From positions 1,054,001 to 1,118,000 of the forward strand of contig NZ_CBDDJA010000002.1 of the NCBI RefSeq assembly GCF_965229315.1: a stretch of DNA of 64,000 nucleotides, read 5' to 3'. The position numbers and the translations under genes were made by a program. The DNA is from Pelomonas sp965229315 (GTDB lineage Bacteria > Pseudomonadota > Gammaproteobacteria > Burkholderiales > Burkholderiaceae_C). Positions 26,050 through 35,064 of the stretch are shown piece by piece; within the stretch, counting starts at the first letter, position 1; the number at the start of each line of letters is the position of its first letter. Under the pieces are notes generated by a model. That model was given only the letters and a program-made list of their open reading frames with translations. It searched no databases and was not told the origin of the DNA.

Positions 26050-26676
26050 TCAGCGTGTCGTGATCATGCGCACGCCCAGGCCGATGAACACCGTCCCCGC
26101 CAGCCGATCCAGCAATTTTCCCAGGCTGGGCCGGCGGTTCAGCCAGGCGCCGATGCCACCGGAGAAGTAGCCCAGCAGCCCGAAGAGCACCGCCGCCTGC
26201 GCGGTGAACAGCACGCCCAGCAGCCCCAGTTGCCACGCCACCTGGCCCTGCTGCGCGACGACGAACTGCGGCAGGAAGGACAGGAAGAACAGCACCACCT
26301 TGGGGTTGATCGCGTTGGCAACCAGCCCCTTCACGAACAGCTGGCGCAGCGGCGTCTCCGCCAGTGCCTCCCCGCCCACGCGCACGGCGCCGGCATGCCG
26401 CCAGGCCTGCACGCCCATCCACAGCAGGTAGGCGCCGCCGGCCGCCTTCAACGCCGTGAACGCGACGGGCGATGCCGCCACCAGCGCGCTGACGCCCACC
26501 ACGGCGAGCAACGTGTGGCTGAGGCAACCCAGAGCGCAGCCCAGGCCGAAGGCCATGCCCGCCCGCCGGCCGCGCGACATGCCCATGCTGAGCACCATCA
26601 GGTTGTCCGGCCCGGGCGTCGCGGTGAGCATGATGGCGGTGGCGAGGAAGGCGAGGGCTTGGGCGGCGGTCAGCAT
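26050..26676 (-). CDS. LysE/RhtB family amino-acid exporter
   Basis: 208 residues, standard for the family. Six hydrophobic segments; ATPGPDNLMVLSMGMSRGRRAG near the N-terminus is the LysE signature, and LFVKGLVANAINPKVVLFFLSFLPQF is the second conserved block. Inner-membrane exporter for amino acids or homoserine-lactone-like compounds; the substrate is not predictable. Located 57 bp after the start of the phosphoethanolamine-transferase-like gene on the same strand and divergent from the ion channel. Confidence 0.92.
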   Translation of the reverse strand: MLTAAQALAFLATAIMLTATPGPDNLMVLSMGMSRGRRAGMAFGLGCALGCLSHTLLAVVGVSALVAASPVAFTALKAAGGAYLLWMGVQAWRHAGAVRVGGEALAETPLRQLFVKGLVANAINPKVVLFFLSFLPQFVVAQQGQVAWQLGLLGVLFTAQAAVLFGLLGYFSGGIGAWLNRRPSLGKLLDRLAGTVFIGLGVRMITTR

Positions 26677-26741
26677 GGGCGGATGCTAAGCGGGCCCAAC
26701 CGGTGGGCCATGTGCTCCTGCGCAGGGCACAGAATGCCGGC

Positions 26742-27410
26742 ATGCAGGTCCGCCACCGAAGACTCCTCATCCTCACGCGCCGCCACCCCTCGGCCATCCT
26801 GCTGGTCGTGCAGCTCGCCGGCCTGCTGCTCTACCCGCTGCTGGAAACGACGCGCGCCGGCCCCTTGGCGCTGAGCGCCTTCGGCATCGCGGTGCTGATC
26901 TTCACCACCGGCATGGTGCGACGCACGCCGGGTCTCACGTGGCTGAGCGTGTGCCTGGCGCTGCCGGCCATCGTCCTGCTGGTGCTCCAGGGGGTGTGGC
27001 AGATGCACTGGCTGCTGCCCTGGTCCGCCGCGCTGGAGGCGCTGTTCTATTTCTACGCGGCCGGCAGCCTCGTCGCCTACATGCTGGGCGACATGCGCGC
27101 GACGACGGACGAGCTGTTCGCGGCCGGCGCCACCTTCACGCTGCTGGCCTGGGGCTTTGCCTACAGCTTCGAGGTGCTGCAGGCCGTGCAGCCGGGCAGT
27201 TTCATGGCGGCGGTCAACGCCGAGCAGCCGCGCACCTGGTCGGAGCTGATGTTCCTGAGCTTCGCGTTGCTGTCCAGCACAGGCATCGGCGACGTCATCC
27301 CGGTGCGGCCTCTGGCGCGTGCGGTGGCGAGCCTGGAGATGTTCGTCGGCGTGATGTACCTGGCCGCGGTGGTGTCGCGGCTGATCGGGCTGACGCTGCT
27401 GCGGCGCTGA
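26742..27410 (+). CDS. Two-pore-type ion channel domain membrane protein
   Basis: 222 residues from ATG 26742. Several hydrophobic helices, the last pair flanking a pore-loop sequence LLSSTGIGDVIPV. This is the position of the K+ selectivity filter (TVGYGD) in the Ion_trans_2 family; here it reads TGIGD, so the middle residues differ and K+ selectivity is uncertain. An unannotated N-terminal four-helix part precedes the pore. No ligand-binding (RCK) domain is attached. Confidence 0.8.
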   Translation: MQVRHRRLLILTRRHPSAILLVVQLAGLLLYPLLETTRAGPLALSAFGIAVLIFTTGMVRRTPGLTWLSVCLALPAIVLLVLQGVWQMHWLLPWSAALEALFYFYAAGSLVAYMLGDMRATTDELFAAGATFTLLAWGFAYSFEVLQAVQPGSFMAAVNAEQPRTWSELMFLSFALLSSTGIGDVIPVRPLARAVASLEMFVGVMYLAAVVSRLIGLTLLRR

Positions 27411-27509
27411 TCCGCGCCAGCCCGGCATCCACGTCGCCACGCAACGCCCCCCGGCTTGACACCCGCTGCCGCACCAGGACACTCGCATCTGCCCGCCCGC
27501 CGCCAGCCC

Positions 27510-28199
27510 ATGTCGCCCACGCTCACCTTGCGCCACTACGGCCCGTCCCGCGGCAGCCATGCGCACGACCATGCCCAGGTGCTGTGGACGCTGGACGGTG
27601 CGCTGGAACTGGAAATGGACGGCCGCGGCCAGCGGCTGGCGGCGGGGCAGGGCCTGCTGATCCCGCCCGGTGCGCTGCACGACTTCGAGGCGCCGCAGGG
27701 CAGCCAGTGCCTGGTGCTGGACACAGCCGACCCCGCCTGGGCCGCCCGCGCGCCCGCGCCTGAGCACGCGCAGCCGGTGGACCATTTGGTGCGCTTCCTG
27801 GCCGCGTCGCTGCAGCAGGGCCTGCCGGTGTCGCAGGCGCTGGCCGTGCAGTTGCTGGCCCAGGCCTGGGGGCCGGGCGAGGTGCGCGCGGTGCTGCGCA
27901 GCGGCCGGGCCATCGACTGGGCCGGCCTGCGGCGCTGGCTGCAGACGCGCCTGGCCGCGCCGCTGACCGTGGCCGACCTGGCCGCCCGGGCGGGCCTGGC
28001 CGAGAGCCAGTTCCGCGCCCGTTGCCTGGCGGCCACCGGGCTCACGCCCATGCAGTGGCTGCGCGCGCAGCGGCTGGCGCGGGCCCGCGAGCTGCGCGCC
28101 GCCGGCCTGCCCGTGGCGCTGGTGGCGCAGCGCGTGGGCTACGACTCGCCCTCGGCGCTGACGGCGGCGCTGCGGCGCGGCGCCGGCCCCGCCGCCTGA
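27510..28199 (+). CDS. AraC-family transcriptional regulator with cupin domain
   Basis: 229 residues from ATG 27510. N-terminal cupin-like sensor (HAHDHAQVLWTLDGALELEMDGR, LIPPGALHDFEAP) and C-terminal AraC DNA-binding domain with two HTHs (LTVADLAARAGLAESQFRAR; VALVAQRVGYDSPSALTAAL). Followed after 66 bp by an EamA transporter on the same strand, a pairing common for regulators that control an adjacent exporter. Confidence 0.9.
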   Translation: MSPTLTLRHYGPSRGSHAHDHAQVLWTLDGALELEMDGRGQRLAAGQGLLIPPGALHDFEAPQGSQCLVLDTADPAWAARAPAPEHAQPVDHLVRFLAASLQQGLPVSQALAVQLLAQAWGPGEVRAVLRSGRAIDWAGLRRWLQTRLAAPLTVADLAARAGLAESQFRARCLAATGLTPMQWLRAQRLARARELRAAGLPVALVAQRVGYDSPSALTAALRRGAGPAA

Positions 28200-28265
28200 C
28201 GGCGACCGCTGGCGCGCGACGACCGCCCGGCGTTGCGCGACGACGCAGCGCCGAGACTGGCCGGC

Positions 28266-29123
28266 ATGCTGAACAAAGCCGACCGAGCTGATCTCCTGGC
28301 CCTCGCGGCCATCCTGATGTGGGCCTCGCTCGCCACACTGGGCGTCTCGCTCGCGCATGTGCCGCCCTTCCTGCTGACGGGCCTGGGGCTGCTGGTGGGC
28401 AGCGCGCTGGCGCTGCCGCTGTCACGCTGGCGGTGGCAGGCCTGGGTGCTGCCGTGGCGCACGCTGGCGCTGGGGGTCTACGGCCTGTTCGGCTTTCACC
28501 TGCTGTTGTTCATGGCGCTGCGCACCGCGCCGGCGCTGCAGGCCAACCTCATCAACTACCTGTGGCCGCTGGGCATGGTGGTGCTGGCACCCGTGCTGCT
28601 GCCGGGCCTGCGCTGGCGCGCGGCGCAGGTGGGCGCGGCGCTGCTGGGCTTTGCGGGTGCGGCGGTGGTCATCCTCGGCCGGGCTGGGGGCGAAGCGAGT
28701 GGCGGCTGGCATGCGGGCTATGCGCTGGCGCTGGGCTCGGCGCTGGTGTGGAGCAGCTACTCGCTGCTGACGCGCCGCGTGCCGGCCTTCCCGACCAGCG
28801 CGGTGGGCAGCTTCGCGGCCGTGTCGGGCCTGCTGTCGCTGGCCTGCCATGCGCTGTGGGAGCCTGCGGTGGACCTGAGCGCACGCGATGCCCTGCTGAT
28901 CGTCGCGCTGGGCCTGGGGCCGCTGGGCGGTGCGTTCTTCCTGTGGGACGCGGCGCTGAAGGCCGGCGACCCGCGCCGCATCGGGCTGCTGGCCTTCCTC
29001 ACGCCGCTGCTGTCCACGGCGGTGGTGCTGGTCGCCACGGGCCAGGCGCTGACGGCGTCGCTGGCGCTGGGCGGGCTGATGATCGTCGGCGCCGCCGTGT
29101 GGGGCAGCCGCGAGGCGGGCTGA
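28266..29123 (+). CDS. EamA/DMT-superfamily transporter
   Basis: 285 residues with ten hydrophobic segments arranged as two five-helix EamA repeats; ALRTAPALQANLINYLWPL marks the conserved end of the first repeat. Start set at MLNKADRADLL, the first Met with a hydrophobic N-terminal helix after it. Inner-membrane metabolite exporter of unknown substrate, probably controlled by the preceding AraC regulator. Convergent with the dienoyl-CoA isomerase gene, 3 bp apart. Confidence 0.9.
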   Translation: MLNKADRADLLALAAILMWASLATLGVSLAHVPPFLLTGLGLLVGSALALPLSRWRWQAWVLPWRTLALGVYGLFGFHLLLFMALRTAPALQANLINYLWPLGMVVLAPVLLPGLRWRAAQVGAALLGFAGAAVVILGRAGGEASGGWHAGYALALGSALVWSSYSLLTRRVPAFPTSAVGSFAAVSGLLSLACHALWEPAVDLSARDALLIVALGLGPLGGAFFLWDAALKAGDPRRIGLLAFLTPLLSTAVVLVATGQALTASLALGGLMIVGAAVWGSREAG

Positions 29124-29126
29124 GCC

Positions 29127-29939
29127 TCAGTCGCGGAACGATGGCGCGGCGCCCTTGCCGGCCATCATGGCCTGGGTCAGGTCCTCGCTCATCAGCATCG
29201 CGGCGTTCCAGGTGGCGATGTAGTTCAGGCCGTCGGGCACCGAGTGGTCGCGGGCGTAGTTCAGCATCTCCTTGGTGCCGCGGATGGACAGCGGCGACTT
29301 GGCGGCGATGCTCGCGGCGATGTCGCGCACGCCAGCCTGCAGCGCCTCGCGGCTGTCGAACACGCGGTTGACGAGGCCCACCTCGCGCGCTTCGGCGGCG
29401 TCCATGCGCCGGCCGGTGTAGGCCAGCTCGCGCACCAGGCCCTGCGAGCCGACGATCTTGGGCAGGCGCTGCAGCGTGCCCACGTCGGCCACCATGCCGA
29501 TGTCGATCTCCTTGATGGAGAAGTAGGCGTCTGCCGAGCAGTAGCGCATGTCGGCGCAGGTGATGAGGTCGATGCCGCCGCCCACGCAGGCGCCGTGGAT
29601 GGCCGCGAGCACGGGCTTGCGGCAGCGCTCCAGGCTGGTCAGCGTGTCCTGCATGTCCAGGATGACGCGGCGCAGGCCTTCGCGGGTGCGGCCGTCGCAG
29701 GGGTCCTGGATCTGCGGCGCGATGCCCATCATCATCTGCAGGTCGATGCCGGCGGTGAAGTGTTTGCCTTCGCCTTCCAGCACCGCCACCCGGGCCTCGG
29801 GCTGGCCGTCGATCCAGTCGAACGCGCGGCGGATGTCCTGCCACATGACGGCGTTCATCGCGTTGGCCTTGTCGGGCCGGTTCAGGCGGACGGTGGCGAT
29901 ATGGTCCTGGATGGAGACGATGAGGGTGTCGAGTTGCAT
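29127..29939 (-). CDS. Crotonase-fold enzyme, probable delta(3,5)-delta(2,4)-dienoyl-CoA isomerase
   Basis: 270 residues. Crotonase oxyanion-hole segments KHFTAGIDLQMMM and AIHGACVGGGIDLITCADMR are present. The block SIKEIDIGMVADVGTLQRLP matches the ECH1-type isomerase (acidic residues used for proton shuttling) rather than a hydratase. It would act on unsaturated fatty acyl-CoA intermediates in beta-oxidation. The toxin gene begins upstream on the same strand, 10 bp away, but the two are probably separate units. Confidence 0.88.
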   Translation of the reverse strand: MQLDTLIVSIQDHIATVRLNRPDKANAMNAVMWQDIRRAFDWIDGQPEARVAVLEGEGKHFTAGIDLQMMMGIAPQIQDPCDGRTREGLRRVILDMQDTLTSLERCRKPVLAAIHGACVGGGIDLITCADMRYCSADAYFSIKEIDIGMVADVGTLQRLPKIVGSQGLVRELAYTGRRMDAAEAREVGLVNRVFDSREALQAGVRDIAASIAAKSPLSIRGTKEMLNYARDHSVPDGLNYIATWNAAMLMSEDLTQAMMAGKGAAPSFRD

Positions 29940-29949
29940 GGTGATCGGG

Positions 29950-30333
29950 TCAGCGTGGGGCGGTGTGCTCGCGCAGCCATTGCGCCAGCGCGGCTTCGTC
30001 GGTGTCGCCGGCGGCGACGGAGAGCATGGTCAACGTGGCGTCAGCCTGCGAAGCGGTCAGCCACCAGCCATTGAGGAACAGGAACAGGCCGATGGACAGG
30101 AAGGCCGCGCGCTTGTTGCCGTCAACGAAGGGGTGGTTCTTCGCGAGGCCCACGCCGTAGCTGGCTGCGAGGTCGAAGACGTCCGGCGAGCCGTAGTGAG
30201 CGAGGTTGGGCGGCCGCGCGAAGGCAGATTCCAGGAGGCCTTCGTCACGTAACCCGGCCGTGCCGCCGTGCTCGCGCAGGCTCTCGCCGTGCAGCAGTTC
30301 CAGCGCGCGGCGATCAATCCAGATCCAGCTCAT
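29950..30333 (-). CDS. Doc-family (Fic fold) toxin
   Basis: 127 residues. Death-on-curing signature HPFVDGNKRAAF carries the Fic-fold catalytic histidine and phosphate-binding residues; in Doc the toxin phosphorylates EF-Tu and stops translation. Start codon overlaps the antitoxin stop (ATGA), the usual toxin-antitoxin coupling. Complete and apparently intact. Confidence 0.92.
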   Translation of the reverse strand: MSWIWIDRRALELLHGESLREHGGTAGLRDEGLLESAFARPPNLAHYGSPDVFDLAASYGVGLAKNHPFVDGNKRAAFLSIGLFLFLNGWWLTASQADATLTMLSVAAGDTDEAALAQWLREHTAPR

Positions 30334-30554
30334 TTAGCGAGCTGGTGAAAGGTGTCCTTGAACTCTCGCATGAACTCACGGCCCGCTTCGATCTGGGCTT
30401 CGATGCCCGGGTCGTAGGGCGTCAGCGTGACGCCGTTGGCCGCCTCGGTCAGATACAAGGTGTCTCCCTTCTCCACCTTCAACCTTGCCAGCACCTCCTT
30501 GGGCAGGATGACGCCGACCGAGTTGCCGATTTGCGTGAGCTTGAGTGCACTCAT
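30330..30554 (-). CDS. AbrB/MazE-type antitoxin
   Basis: 74 residues. SpoVT/AbrB DNA-binding domain at the N-terminus (KLTQIGNSVGVILPKEVLARL, KGDTLYLTEAANGVTL) and a C-terminal acidic/basic helix (IEAQIEAGREFMREFKD) that probably wraps the toxin. It precedes doc and should repress their shared promoter. The Phd antitoxin of phage P1 has a different fold; the Doc-AbrB combination is known in many chromosomes. Confidence 0.9.
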   Translation of the reverse strand: MSALKLTQIGNSVGVILPKEVLARLKVEKGDTLYLTEAANGVTLTPYDPGIEAQIEAGREFMREFKDTFHQLAK

Positions 30555-30555
30555 G

Positions 30556-30592
30556 GATTGACTCCGTTATAACGTTTGTAATACTAGCCGGC
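30556..30592 (-). promoter_or_regulatory. Probable promoter/operator of the toxin-antitoxin pair
   Basis: A short AT-rich island in GC-rich DNA containing the palindrome GTTATAAC (30566-30573) and TATTAC; on the minus strand GGAG follows just before the antitoxin ATG. Suitable for a -10 element overlapped by an AbrB-type operator. No other evidence. Confidence 0.4.
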
Positions 30593-30624
30593 GTTTCTGC
30601 CCATCACAAGCCCGAGGCCCCGCC

Positions 30625-32244
30625 ATGAAACGCCGCAACTTCCTCAGCGCCGCGCCGGCGCTGTCAGCCGCGACGGCCGCCACCGCCGCCGCCGGACCCG
30701 CCGCCTTGACCGCTTCCGCCGCCGCGCCCCCCGATTTCCGCTGGACCGAGCTGACCGCCGCCGAGGCGAGCCGGCAGATGGCCGATGGCAGGCTCACCTC
30801 GTTGGCGCTGACGCAGGCCTACCTCGCGCGCATCGCCGCCGTGGACCGCGCCGGCCCGAAGCTGAACAGCGTCATCGAGCTGAACCCGGACGCTGAAAGC
30901 CTGGCCGCCGCGCTGGACGCCGAGCGCGCCGCCGGCAAGCTGCGCGGCCCGCTGCACGGGCTGCCGGTGCTGCTCAAGGACAACATCGCCACACACGATC
31001 GCATGTCCAACACGGGCGGTTCCATCGCGCTGGCCGGCGTGGCCGTGCCCAGGGACGCGACGCTGGTGGCGCGGCTGCGCGAGGCCGGCGCGGTCATCCT
31101 GGGCAAGACGAATCTCTCCGAGTGGGCCAACTTCCGCGGCAAGGCCTCGGTCAGTGGCTGGAGCAGCCGCGGCGGCCAGACCGTCAACCCCTATGCGCTG
31201 GACCGCTCGCCCAGCGGCTCGTCGTCCGGCACCGGCGCCGCGCTGGCCGCCAACCTGGCGCTGCTGGGCGTGGGCACGGAGACGGACGGCTCGGTCACGT
31301 CGCCGTGCTCGCTGCAGGCGCTGGTGGGCGTGAAGCCCACGGTGGGCCTGGTGTCGCGGCACGGTGTGATCCCCATCGCGTTCTCGCAGGACACCGCCGG
31401 CCCGATGTGCCGCAGCGTGGCCGACGCCGCGCTGCTGCTGTGGGCCATGGCCGGTGTGGACCCGGCCGACCCGGTGACGAAGACGCAGCAGGGCCGCTTC
31501 GACCGCGACGCGCTGCTGCAGCTGCCGCCCGGGGCGCTCAAGGGCAAGCGCCTGGGCGTGGCGGTCAACCTGGCGGAAGGCCATGGCCGCGCGACGGTGG
31601 CGCTGTTCGAGGCCGCGCTGCAGGCACTGGAGGCGGCCGGCGCGACGCTGGTGCGCGAGCCGCTGCCACAGCTCCCGGCCATGGGCGCGGGCGAGCTGGA
31701 CGTGCTGGTGTACGAGATGGCGCCCGCGATGGCCGACTACCTGCGCGAGTTCGCGCCGGGCGGCCCGTTCAAGACCATCGCCGACCTCGTGGCCTTCAAC
31801 CAGTCGCACCCCGAAACGCTGGCACTGTTCGGCCAGGAGTGGTTCGAGGCCTCGGCAGCATCTGCCATGGCCGGTGGCATCAAAGCGCCCAAGTACCTGA
31901 AGTCGCTCGCCACCGGCCAGCGCGCGGCGCGGGCGCAGGGCATCGACGCGATGCTGAAGAAGCACAGGCTCGACGCCATCGTCGCGCCCACGTCCGGCCC
32001 GGCCTGGCTGATCGACCCCGTCAAGGGCGACCAGGACGGGACGCCCTCGGCCACGACGCCTGCCGCCGTCGCCGGCTATCCCCACGTGACTGTGCCCATG
32101 GGCCAGGTCAGCGGCCTGCCAGTGGGGCTGTCCTTCTTCGGCACGGCCTGGGCGGACGCCAAGCTGCTGGCGCTGGCCGCCGACTACGAGCAGCGCACCC
32201 AGTTGCGCCGCGAACCCCTGTTCAAGCCCACGGCATCCGCCTGA
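30625..32244 (+). CDS. Exported amidase (amidase-signature family)
   Basis: 539 residues. N-terminus MKRRNFLSAAPALSAATAAT is a Tat-like signal (RRNFL). Amidase-signature residues: catalytic Lys in LLKDNIATHDRM, Ser pair in RSPSGSSSGTGAALAANLAL with TETDGSVTSPCS. Hydrolyses an amide to acid plus ammonia; substrate unknown. It ends 16 bp before ureE, so it may be co-transcribed with ureEFGD, linking another ammonia-releasing activity to the urease locus. Confidence 0.9.
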   Translation: MKRRNFLSAAPALSAATAATAAAGPAALTASAAAPPDFRWTELTAAEASRQMADGRLTSLALTQAYLARIAAVDRAGPKLNSVIELNPDAESLAAALDAERAAGKLRGPLHGLPVLLKDNIATHDRMSNTGGSIALAGVAVPRDATLVARLREAGAVILGKTNLSEWANFRGKASVSGWSSRGGQTVNPYALDRSPSGSSSGTGAALAANLALLGVGTETDGSVTSPCSLQALVGVKPTVGLVSRHGVIPIAFSQDTAGPMCRSVADAALLLWAMAGVDPADPVTKTQQGRFDRDALLQLPPGALKGKRLGVAVNLAEGHGRATVALFEAALQALEAAGATLVREPLPQLPAMGAGELDVLVYEMAPAMADYLREFAPGGPFKTIADLVAFNQSHPETLALFGQEWFEASAASAMAGGIKAPKYLKSLATGQRAARAQGIDAMLKKHRLDAIVAPTSGPAWLIDPVKGDQDGTPSATTPAAVAGYPHVTVPMGQVSGLPVGLSFFGTAWADAKLLALAADYEQRTQLRREPLFKPTASA

Positions 32245-32260
32245 AGGCACACTGGCGACC

Positions 32261-32914
32261 ATGATCCACGCTTCCAAACGCATCGCCGGCGGCAACGGCC
32301 TCGCCCCCGTGCTCGTCAAGCGCGCTGCCACGCTCGAACTCGACTGGGACACGCGCAGCAAGAGCCGCTTCGCCGCCACCGACTCCAGCGGCCGCGAGAT
32401 CGGTGTCGTGCTGCCGCGCGGCACCACGCTGCGCGGCGGTGATGTGCTGGTGGCCGAGGACGGCACGCTGGTGCGCGTCATCGCCGCCGCCCAGCCGGTG
32501 CTGCAGGTGCGCCACTGCACCGAGCACGGCAGCCCGTTCGACCTGCTGCGCGCCGCTTACCACCTGGGCAACCGCCATGTGCCGCTGGAACTGCAGCCCA
32601 CCCTGCTGCAGTTCGAACCCGACCCCGTGCTGGCCGACATGCTGCGCCGCCAGCACCTCATCGTCACCGAAGCGCAGGCCGCGTTCGAGCCCGAAGGGGG
32701 CGCGTATGGCGAAGGCGCGGGGCATGGCCACCACCATGGGCACGACCACGGTCATGACCACGCGCACCACGGGCATTCACACGACGACCACACGCACGCC
32801 GCCGCACCGGCGCCCGTGCGCAAGCCGCTGGCGATTCCCGTCAAGGCGCATGACGACGGCCATGTGCATGGCCCGGGCTGCGGCCACGACCACGGGCATG
32901 ACCACAAGCACTGA
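32261..32914 (+). CDS. ureE: Urease accessory protein UreE with His-rich tail
   Basis: 217 residues, longer than average because of a C-terminal tail (from about residue 148) containing roughly 25 histidines in HDH/HGH runs plus GPGCGHDHGHDHKH. UreE is the nickel metallochaperone that hands Ni to UreG; the tail stores or buffers nickel. The N-terminal domain shows the EDGTLVRVIAAAQPVL and RHCTEHGSPFDLLRAAYHLGNRH segments, the latter including the dimer-interface histidine. The 3' end overlaps ureF by 17 bp. Confidence 0.95.
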   Translation: MIHASKRIAGGNGLAPVLVKRAATLELDWDTRSKSRFAATDSSGREIGVVLPRGTTLRGGDVLVAEDGTLVRVIAAAQPVLQVRHCTEHGSPFDLLRAAYHLGNRHVPLELQPTLLQFEPDPVLADMLRRQHLIVTEAQAAFEPEGGAYGEGAGHGHHHGHDHGHDHAHHGHSHDDHTHAAAPAPVRKPLAIPVKAHDDGHVHGPGCGHDHGHDHKH

Positions 32915-33581
32915 GGCATCACTGCTGCAGCTGCTCTGGCTCGCCTCGCCCGCGTTGCCGGTGGGCGGCTTCAGCTATTCCGAGGGCCTGGAGGCCACGG
33001 TCGATGCGGGTGTGGTGCACGACGAAGCCAGTGCCGGCGACTGGCTGCTGAACCAGCTCGAACTCGTGCAGGCGCGCGCCGAGTTGCCGGTGGCCGCGGC
33101 GGCGCATGCCGCCACGCTGGCACTGGATGGCGCGCGGCTCGCCGAGTTGAACGCCTGGGTGCTGCAGACGCGCGAGACCAGCGAGAGCCTGCAGCAGGCC
33201 CAGCAGATGGGCCGCAGCCTGCTGGTGTGGATGCAAGGCCTGGTGGCCGATGTGCCCGTGCTGCCGTTGCTGCAGCAGCTCAGGCCGGCGCCCACGTGGC
33301 CCGTCGTCATGGGCGCGGTGGCTGCCTCGCGGGGTGCGGCACTGGAGCCTGCGCTGACGGCCATCGCCTTCGGCTGGGCCGAGAACCTGATGCAGGCCGC
33401 CGTGCGCTGCGTGCCGCTGGGCCAGACGTCGGGCCAGCGCCTGCTGGCACGTCTCGTGCAAGCCATCCCCCAAGCCGTGGCGACCGCACGGGCTGCTCCC
33501 GAGCCGATGGCGTTCGCGCCGCTGCTGGGCGTTCACGGCGCCCGCCACGAAACCCAATATTCACGCCTGTTCCGCTCATGA
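32898..33581 (+). CDS. ureF: Urease accessory protein UreF
   Basis: 227 residues from ATG 32898. Family motif LLWLASPALPVGGFSYSEGLE at the N-terminus; all-helical scaffold that couples UreG GTPase activity to the UreD-urease complex. The C-terminal conserved HGARHETQYSRLFRS is present. The frame is open upstream within ureE but is only a shadow there. Stop overlaps the ureG start. Confidence 0.95.
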   Translation: MTTSTEASLLQLLWLASPALPVGGFSYSEGLEATVDAGVVHDEASAGDWLLNQLELVQARAELPVAAAAHAATLALDGARLAELNAWVLQTRETSESLQQAQQMGRSLLVWMQGLVADVPVLPLLQQLRPAPTWPVVMGAVAASRGAALEPALTAIAFGWAENLMQAAVRCVPLGQTSGQRLLARLVQAIPQAVATARAAPEPMAFAPLLGVHGARHETQYSRLFRS

Positions 33582-34228
33582 CATCTGCGCCTCTGCACGC
33601 CATCCCGAATCGCACCAAGAAGCTGCCGCCGCTGCGCGTGGGCGTGGGCGGCCCCGTGGGCTCCGGCAAGACCACGCTCGTCGAGATGCTGTGCAAGACC
33701 ATGCGCGAGCGCTGGGATCTCGTCGTCGTCACGAACGACATCTACACCAAGGAAGACCAGCGCCTGCTGACCGTGGCTGGCGCGCTGGCGCCCGAGCGCA
33801 TCATGGGCGTGGAGACCGGCGGCTGCCCGCACACCGCCATCCGCGAGGACTGCTCCATCAACCTCGAAGCCGTGGACCGCATGCTGGAGAAGTTCCCCGA
33901 CGCGGACATCGTCTTCGTCGAGAGCGGCGGCGACAACCTAGCGGCCACGTTCAGCCCCGAACTGAGCGACCTGACCATCTACGTCATCGACGTGGCCGCC
34001 GGCGAGAAGATCCCGCGCAAGGGCGGCCCCGGCATCACGAAGAGCGACCTCTTCGTCATCAACAAGACCGACCTGGCGCCGCATGTGGGTGCCGACCTGG
34101 ACGTCATGCGCAGCGACACCGCCCGCATGCGGCCGGTGAAGCCCTGGGTCATGACCAACCTCAAGACGCGCGACGGGCTGGCCGAGGTGGTGGCCTTCAT
34201 CGAGAAGAAGGGCCTCCTTGTCGGCTGA
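33578..34228 (+). CDS. ureG: Urease accessory GTPase UreG
   Basis: 216 residues from ATG 33578. P-loop GVGGPVGSGKTTLVE, TNDIYTKEDQ, the nickel-site region GVETGGCPHTAIREDCSINL with the Cys-Pro-His motif, and NKTDLAPHVGADL. SIMIBI GTPase that provides energy and Ni transfer in urease maturation. Coupled to ureF (ATGA) and overlapping the ureD start. Confidence 0.97.
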   Translation: MTSAPLHAIPNRTKKLPPLRVGVGGPVGSGKTTLVEMLCKTMRERWDLVVVTNDIYTKEDQRLLTVAGALAPERIMGVETGGCPHTAIREDCSINLEAVDRMLEKFPDADIVFVESGGDNLAATFSPELSDLTIYVIDVAAGEKIPRKGGPGITKSDLFVINKTDLAPHVGADLDVMRSDTARMRPVKPWVMTNLKTRDGLAEVVAFIEKKGLLVG

Positions 34229-35057
34229 GGTGGTCCGCTGGCCGGCGACATTGGCGCTGAGCGCGACGCAGGACGGCGCTGCTACGCGCGTCCACGCGCG
34301 CCACGACGGCCCGCTGCGGCTGCTGAAGACGCTGTACCCCGAAGGCCAGCTCATCGCCCACGCGGTGCTGGTGCATCCGCCTGGCGGCTTGGTGGGCGGC
34401 GACCGGCTCGACATCGACATCGACGTTCAGCCCGGCGCACACCTGCTGGTCACGACGCCGGCGGCGACGCGCTTCTACCGCTCCGTCGCCGGCGAAGCTG
34501 TGCAGGCCGTGACGGCCCGTGTGGCCGCTGGCGCACGGCTGGAATGGCTGCCGCAGGAAACCATCGCCTACAGCGGCTGCGAGGGCCGCAACGAGGTGCG
34601 GCTGCAGCTCGACGAAGGCGCCAGCCTCATCGCCGGCGAGGTGCTGGTGCTGGGCCTGCCCGCGGCCGGCCTGGCCTTCGAGCGCGGCCGCATGCTGCAG
34701 CACCTGGCGCTACCGGGCCGCTGGCTGGACCGTGGCTGGCTGCGCGCCGGCGACGCGGCGCTGCTGGACGGCCCCTGCGGCCTGGCCGGCCACCGCGTGC
34801 TGGGCACGCTGGCGTTTGCGCAGACCGCGCCGCTGGCTGACGTCGAGACCTTGCTGACCGACAGCCGCGCCTGCCTGGACGGCGTGCCGCTGTCGGGCGT
34901 CACGCACCTGGCCGGACCGCAGGGCCCGCTGCTGCTGGCGCGCGTCGTCGGCGACGAGGTCGAGGCGATGACGCTGGCGCTGCGCCGCGTCCGCGCGCTA
35001 TGGCGCGAGCGGCTGTGGGGCCTGCCCGGGGGGGACCCGCGCATATGGGCGACCTGA
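34218..35057 (+). CDS. ureD: Urease accessory protein UreD (UreH)
   Basis: 279 residues from TTG 34218, 11 bp inside ureG; GTG 34230 is an alternative start. Diagnostic segments LKTLYPEGQLIAHAVLVHPPGGLVGGD and TPAATRFYRS, WLPQETIAY. Scaffold that binds the urease apo-protein and channels Ni from UreG. In most bacteria ureD is first in the operon; here it is last, at the far end of the accessory block. Confidence 0.93.
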   Translation: MSAEVVRWPATLALSATQDGAATRVHARHDGPLRLLKTLYPEGQLIAHAVLVHPPGGLVGGDRLDIDIDVQPGAHLLVTTPAATRFYRSVAGEAVQAVTARVAAGARLEWLPQETIAYSGCEGRNEVRLQLDEGASLIAGEVLVLGLPAAGLAFERGRMLQHLALPGRWLDRGWLRAGDAALLDGPCGLAGHRVLGTLAFAQTAPLADVETLLTDSRACLDGVPLSGVTHLAGPQGPLLLARVVGDEVEAMTLALRRVRALWRERLWGLPGGDPRIWAT

Positions 35058-35064
35058 CGCCGCG

